Shown: piece by piece, positions 61,282-64,000 of the stretch
Layout of the letters: each line of letters starts with the position of its first letter
How positions within the stretch are numbered: the stretch's first letter is position 1
NCBI GenBank assembly: GCA_021731815.1
Contig: JAKFWO010000028.1
Location: 1 to 64,000, forward strand
Source: Hyphomonadaceae bacterium
GTDB lineage: Bacteria > Pseudomonadota > Alphaproteobacteria > Caulobacterales > Aquidulcibacteraceae
Direction of reading: 5' to 3'
DNA: 64,000 nt
Program-made: the position numbers and the translations under genes
The notes under the pieces: model-generated
What the model was told of the DNA's origin: nothing
The model's input: only the letters and a program-made list of their open reading frames with translations
Databases searched by the model: none

Positions 61282-61569
61282 TCAGTATTGGCGCGCGCGC
61301 GGCGGCGCGGGTGATTCATAGGTGCGGGCGAAAGCGCGGGTCTCGTTGATTTTGTTTTGTAATTCGCGACCGGCCTCCTGAGAGGCCGCGCGCAAATTGC
61401 GAATGGCTGCTTCGGCCTTGCTGGTGGCCTCGATCAGTTCGCGCGCGGCTTCACGCATGCCATCCTGGCCATTACGCAAGGCGTTGAGCCGCTGTTCGAG
61501 CCGCCAGAACAACATCAGCGCCACCAGAAGCAGCGCAATCAGAAACGCGTCGAGACCGAGCGCCAGCAT
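61282..61569 (-). CDS. small DUF6468-like membrane protein of the flagellar locus
   Basis: A 95-residue protein with one N-terminal membrane helix (about 3-22, LGLDAFLIALLLVALMLFW) and a helical cytoplasmic or periplasmic segment (LEQRLNALRNGQDGMREAARELIEATSKAEAAI). It stands between fliM and the motE-like gene, 3 bases after fliM. I recall this domain at the same place in other alphaproteobacteria; the family number is from memory and no function is proven. Confidence 0.72.
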   Translation of the reverse strand: MLALGLDAFLIALLLVALMLFWRLEQRLNALRNGQDGMREAARELIEATSKAEAAIRNLRAASQEAGRELQNKINETRAFARTYESPAPPRARQY

Positions 61570-61572
61570 GGT

Positions 61573-62754
61573 TCAATTCCTCATCAGACTGCGCCGCGCG
61601 GTCGGCGTGATCGGGGCTTCGACCTGGAGCGCCACTTTGTGCCCGATCCGCCCGACCCGGCCGCGGGTCAGGGGCACTTCCTTGCATTTGAGCTGGACCG
61701 TCGCGTCCGGCGCGACATTGAGCATCAATGTGTCGCCGACTTTCAGCGACAGCATTTGTGACAAGGGCATCTGCATTTCATCGAGCACCGCCTGAACCGT
61801 CATATGAGTCGACCATAATTCGGTGGCGAGGTGGCCTTCCCAGATCTGGTCGCGGCCGAATTTCTCGCCCATGAATTGTTGCAGAAGCATTTTGCGAATG
61901 GGCTCGAGCGTCGCATAAGGCAGCAGCAATTCAGCGCGCCCGCCGCGATCTTCCATATCAACGCGCAATTTGACCAGGATGGCCGCGTTGGCGGTGCGGG
62001 CGATGGCCGCAAAACGGGGATTGACCTCGATCCGTTCGAGTTTGAAATCGACTTCGGTCAACGGCGCGAAAGCGTGTTTGGCGTCGCTCAGAATCACCTC
62101 GACAAGGCGGGTGACCAGCATGCGCTCGATCGTGGTATAGGGTCGTCCCTCGATCCGCATGGCGACCGTGCCGCGACGCCCGCCCAGCAGCACATCGACG
62201 ATGGAATAAATCAGGTTGGAATCGACGGTCACGAGGCCGTAATTGTCCAATTGCTCGGCCCGGAAGACGGCGAGAATGGCCGGCAGCGGGATCGAATGCA
62301 GATAATCGCCGAAGCGGATGGAGGAGATGGAATCGAGGCTGACCTCGACATTGTCCGATGTGAAATTGCGCAGCGAAGTGGTCATCAGCCGCACGAGGCG
62401 GTCGAATACCACTTCGAGCATCGGCAGACGCTCATAGGAAACGAGCGCCGAATTGATGATGGCGCGAACGCCGGAGCCATCGGCCTCTTCTTCCGAACCG
62501 AGGCTGAAGCCCAGCAGGCTGTCGATCTCGTCCTGGTTGAGGATGCGCTCGGCACCCACCGAATGCCCGGCGATTGACAGGCTGGGACCGCCGCCGGATG
62601 GCTGGTCGACCATGGCCGCCCATTCGGCCGCGAGGTCGTCGCCCGAATCTCCGCTCGAGGCCATGTCGAAGGGATCCGGCGCGGGATCACCCGAGCCCAG
62701 CAATTCCGCTTCCCAGGCGGCCGCCATATCGTCCTGATTGTCCGGCGCAGCCAT
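61573..62754 (-). CDS. fliM: flagellar motor switch protein FliM
   Basis: A 393-residue C-ring protein that binds CheY-P and sets rotation direction. The CheY-binding motif LNQDEIDSLLGF lies at 72-83, far from the start, because a 70-residue extension precedes it. In that extension DDMAAAWEAEL and DDLAAEWAAMV form a duplicated segment. The middle domain has LNQDEIDSLL-following SYERLPMLEVVFDRLVRLM and RNFTSDNVEV. The C-terminal SpoA domain has LKVGDTLMLNVAPDATVQLKC. FliL is 7 bases upstream. Confidence 0.96.
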   Translation of the reverse strand: MAAPDNQDDMAAAWEAELLGSGDPAPDPFDMASSGDSGDDLAAEWAAMVDQPSGGGPSLSIAGHSVGAERILNQDEIDSLLGFSLGSEEEADGSGVRAIINSALVSYERLPMLEVVFDRLVRLMTTSLRNFTSDNVEVSLDSISSIRFGDYLHSIPLPAILAVFRAEQLDNYGLVTVDSNLIYSIVDVLLGGRRGTVAMRIEGRPYTTIERMLVTRLVEVILSDAKHAFAPLTEVDFKLERIEVNPRFAAIARTANAAILVKLRVDMEDRGGRAELLLPYATLEPIRKMLLQQFMGEKFGRDQIWEGHLATELWSTHMTVQAVLDEMQMPLSQMLSLKVGDTLMLNVAPDATVQLKCKEVPLTRGRVGRIGHKVALQVEAPITPTARRSLMRN

Positions 62755-62761
62755 AATCGAC

Positions 62762-63490
62762 CTATTGAATGAGCATTTCTTCGATCAACACCGCTTCGGC
62801 TTCGGCCGGCGCGATGGCCAGATTGAGCCGGCGCAGCAATTCCACCCGCAAACGGTAGGATCCGGTGGAGCCATTGAGATCATCGATCCGCAATTCGCGG
62901 AGAAAGGCCTGGAACAGGTCCAGCACGCGCGGCAATTCGGGTTCGATGCCCAGCAGGGGTTCTTCTGTCTTGGCTTCGATGGTCAGCTTGAGTTTGAGAT
63001 AGGCGCTCTTGCCCTCGCTCCCGCCAATATTCACGAGAATGTCGGGCAGGGTGTAGTAAAACACGCCGTCGCCCTCGCGGATGGAGGCTGTGGTCGCGCC
63101 TTCGGCACCGCCATGGCCGCCCTTGTCGCTCTTGGCTTCCTTGCCGTGGGAGTCTTTTTTCTTCTTGTCTGCCTTTTTGTCTTTCTTGCCATGCGAATCC
63201 TTCTTCTCGCCATGGCTGTCGTCGCCCGCGGGTTCTTCTGCGCCATGGCTTTCGGCCTCTTCATGCGCCGGCTTGTCCTTGGGGGCCAATAACAGAAAGG
63301 CTGCGGCCCCACCGCCGCCAAGCAGAACGAGTGGCGCAACGATGAAGAGAATCAGCGTCTTGCCCGCCATCTTCTTCTTTTTGGGCGCGCCCTCTTCGCC
63401 TTCCTCACCGGCCTCGCCTTTCATGGCTTCGCCCTTGGGCGGTTTCTTCGCCTTTTTCTCCTTGACCGGTTTCGGTTTCTTCTCGGACAT
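62762..63490 (-). CDS. fliL: flagellar basal-body protein FliL
   Basis: A 242-residue protein that surrounds the stator. A basic cytoplasmic N-terminus (Lys-rich, 1-42) is followed by a membrane helix (LILFIVAPLVLLGGGGAAAFLLL). Then comes a Lys/His/Asp-rich linker with repeats of KKDSHGK, and the periplasmic FliL domain (FYYTLPDILVNIGGSEGKSAYLKLKLTIEA). The ATG at 63490 matches the family start MSEKK. It heads the minus-strand flagellar run and is divergent from flgF. Confidence 0.93.
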   Translation of the reverse strand: MSEKKPKPVKEKKAKKPPKGEAMKGEAGEEGEEGAPKKKKMAGKTLILFIVAPLVLLGGGGAAAFLLLAPKDKPAHEEAESHGAEEPAGDDSHGEKKDSHGKKDKKADKKKKDSHGKEAKSDKGGHGGAEGATTASIREGDGVFYYTLPDILVNIGGSEGKSAYLKLKLTIEAKTEEPLLGIEPELPRVLDLFQAFLRELRIDDLNGSTGSYRLRVELLRRLNLAIAPAEAEAVLIEEMLIQ

Positions 63491-63679
63491 CGATCCAACC
63501 CGCTGAATTTCTGCCTGTGCAGAAGGAATTCCCGTCAAATTGCGCGCGGCTGGTTAAGGAAGCGTGCAACGCGGCAGATTCTGCCGGGCGGGACGGAGCC
63601 GCGGGGTGCTTTCTACCGCTTTACAGAAGATGAAGTTCTATAGATTATTGACTTATAATGATATTTTCGCGATCCCGGC

Positions 63680-63694
63680 TGGCCCCTCGCTTGC
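63680..63694 (+). promoter_or_regulatory. sigma-54 promoter for flgF
   Basis: TGGCCCCTCGCTTGC has the invariant GG at 63681-63682 and GC at 63693-63694 separated by exactly 10 bases, and matches the -24/-12 consensus TGGCAC-N5-TTGC well. The flgF ATG is 62 bases downstream. Flagellar rod genes are sigma-54-driven in Caulobacter, which supports the call. Confidence 0.8.
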
Positions 63695-63755
63695 AGGAGG
63701 GGAGCGTCCTTCAACAGCAGGAGGACGCGTGATCGTGTGAACGGGCGGATCGGCC

Positions 63756-64000
63756 ATGGACAATGCACTTTATGTCGGCTTGCAGCACCAAAGGGTGCTC
63801 GCGACACAATTGGACATTGTGGCCAATAATCTCGCCAATGCCTCGACTTCCGGCTTCAAGGCCGAAATCTCGCGTTTTGCCGAAGCTGAAGTGGATCCGG
63901 CCGGCGACAATAATCGTCCGCGCAATGTTTTGTTCGTGCGGGATGTGGGTCTGGTGCGTAATCTCGATCAGGGTGCGGTGTTGCGCACGGAAAACCCGCT
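63756..64000 (+). CDS. flgF: flagellar basal-body rod protein FlgF (partial)
   Basis: The first 81 codons of a flagellar rod protein cut by the window edge. The start MDNALYVGLQHQRVLATQLDIVANNLANASTSGFK carries the rod-protein signature ANNLANxxTxGFK. The MDNALYVGL beginning and the following FLFVRDVG-like region point to FlgF rather than FlgG. It is divergent from fliL and preceded by the sigma-54 promoter. Confidence 0.92.
   Translation, partial: MDNALYVGLQHQRVLATQLDIVANNLANASTSGFKAEISRFAEAEVDPAGDNNRPRNVLFVRDVGLVRNLDQGAVLRTENP

Noticed and set aside
63636-63660. Sigma-70 promoter upstream of flgF (TATAAT at 63654-63659)
   Set aside because: No -35 element at a suitable distance; the sigma-54 element just downstream is far better.
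1-64000. CRISPR array, insertion sequence or prophage
   Set aside because: No regularly spaced repeat with spacers, no transposase and no phage structural gene was seen; the only recombinase is the housekeeping XerD.

Overview
This is a 64 kb stretch of a GC-rich alphaproteobacterial chromosome, almost certainly core DNA close to the replication origin. The lineage call rests on the syntenic block dusB-ntrB-ntrC-ntrY-ntrX-dat-hfq-hflX, the rsmG-parA-parB/mnmG/mnmE cluster with four perfect parS centromere sites, the addB-addA-trxA block, an IspDF fusion, and an alphaproteobacterial flagellar cluster (fliL-fliM-DUF6468-like-motE-like-TPR) with a sigma-54 promoter in front of flgF. A long palindromic intergenic repeat resembling the RIME elements of Hyphomicrobiales occurs three times. 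I cannot fix the order; a Caulobacterales/Hyphomonadales-like or other free-living, flagellated group is plausible.

Layout. 1-1.5 kb: a possible tRNA/tmRNA 3' end at the window edge, then an acyl-CoA dehydrogenase. 1.6-5.2 kb (minus): tolQ-tolR-tolA-tolB, without the usual ybgC and pal. 5.5-9.9 kb (plus): GNAT acetyltransferase, YfgM-like and BamB envelope genes, a nitrilase and hisI. 9.9-11.6 kb (minus): dihydroorotase-family amidohydrolase and a MAPEG protein. 11.9-22.3 kb (minus): the nitrogen-regulation operon running from dusB to hflX. 22.5-24.1 kb (plus): ispDF and a cinA C-terminal homologue. 24.4-30.6 kb (plus): a feruloyl-CoA-synthase-like ligase, an orphan half-length PurL paralogue, a small membrane protein, a secreted protein of unknown function and xerD. 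30.7-36.6 kb: the par/mnm cluster with parS sites; mnmG faces the opposite way to its neighbours. 36.8-44.8 kb: dienelactone hydrolase, trxA, and the recombination helicase-nuclease addAB. 45-51 kb: hflK-hflC, divergent mrp with a rhodanese, a porin-like protein and an NtrZ-like periplasmic protein. 51.2-54.7 kb (minus): yaaA, an unknown gene and a gamma-glutamyltransferase lipoprotein. 55-57.1 kb (plus): an uncharacterised two-gene unit made of a coiled-coil membrane protein and an anchored VWA-like protein. 57.2-64 kb: flagellar genes on the minus strand and the start of flgF on the plus strand.

How parts work together. TolQRAB and BamB/YfgM serve outer-membrane integrity and assembly. NtrB/NtrC and NtrY/NtrX are the two nitrogen-status two-component systems, and the NtrZ-like protein is a candidate periplasmic modulator of NtrY. 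ParA/ParB with parS segregate the origin, XerD resolves chromosome dimers, and AddAB repairs breaks. HflK/HflC regulate membrane proteolysis.

The points I consider most worth following are: an NtrC whose AAA+ core has lost both the Walker B acid pair and the GAFTGA loop; mnmG lying inverted exactly between two parS palindromes; the orphan half-PurL protein without the family's active-site signature; and the coiled-coil membrane/VWA-like gene pair. There is no CRISPR array, no insertion sequence and no prophage in the window.
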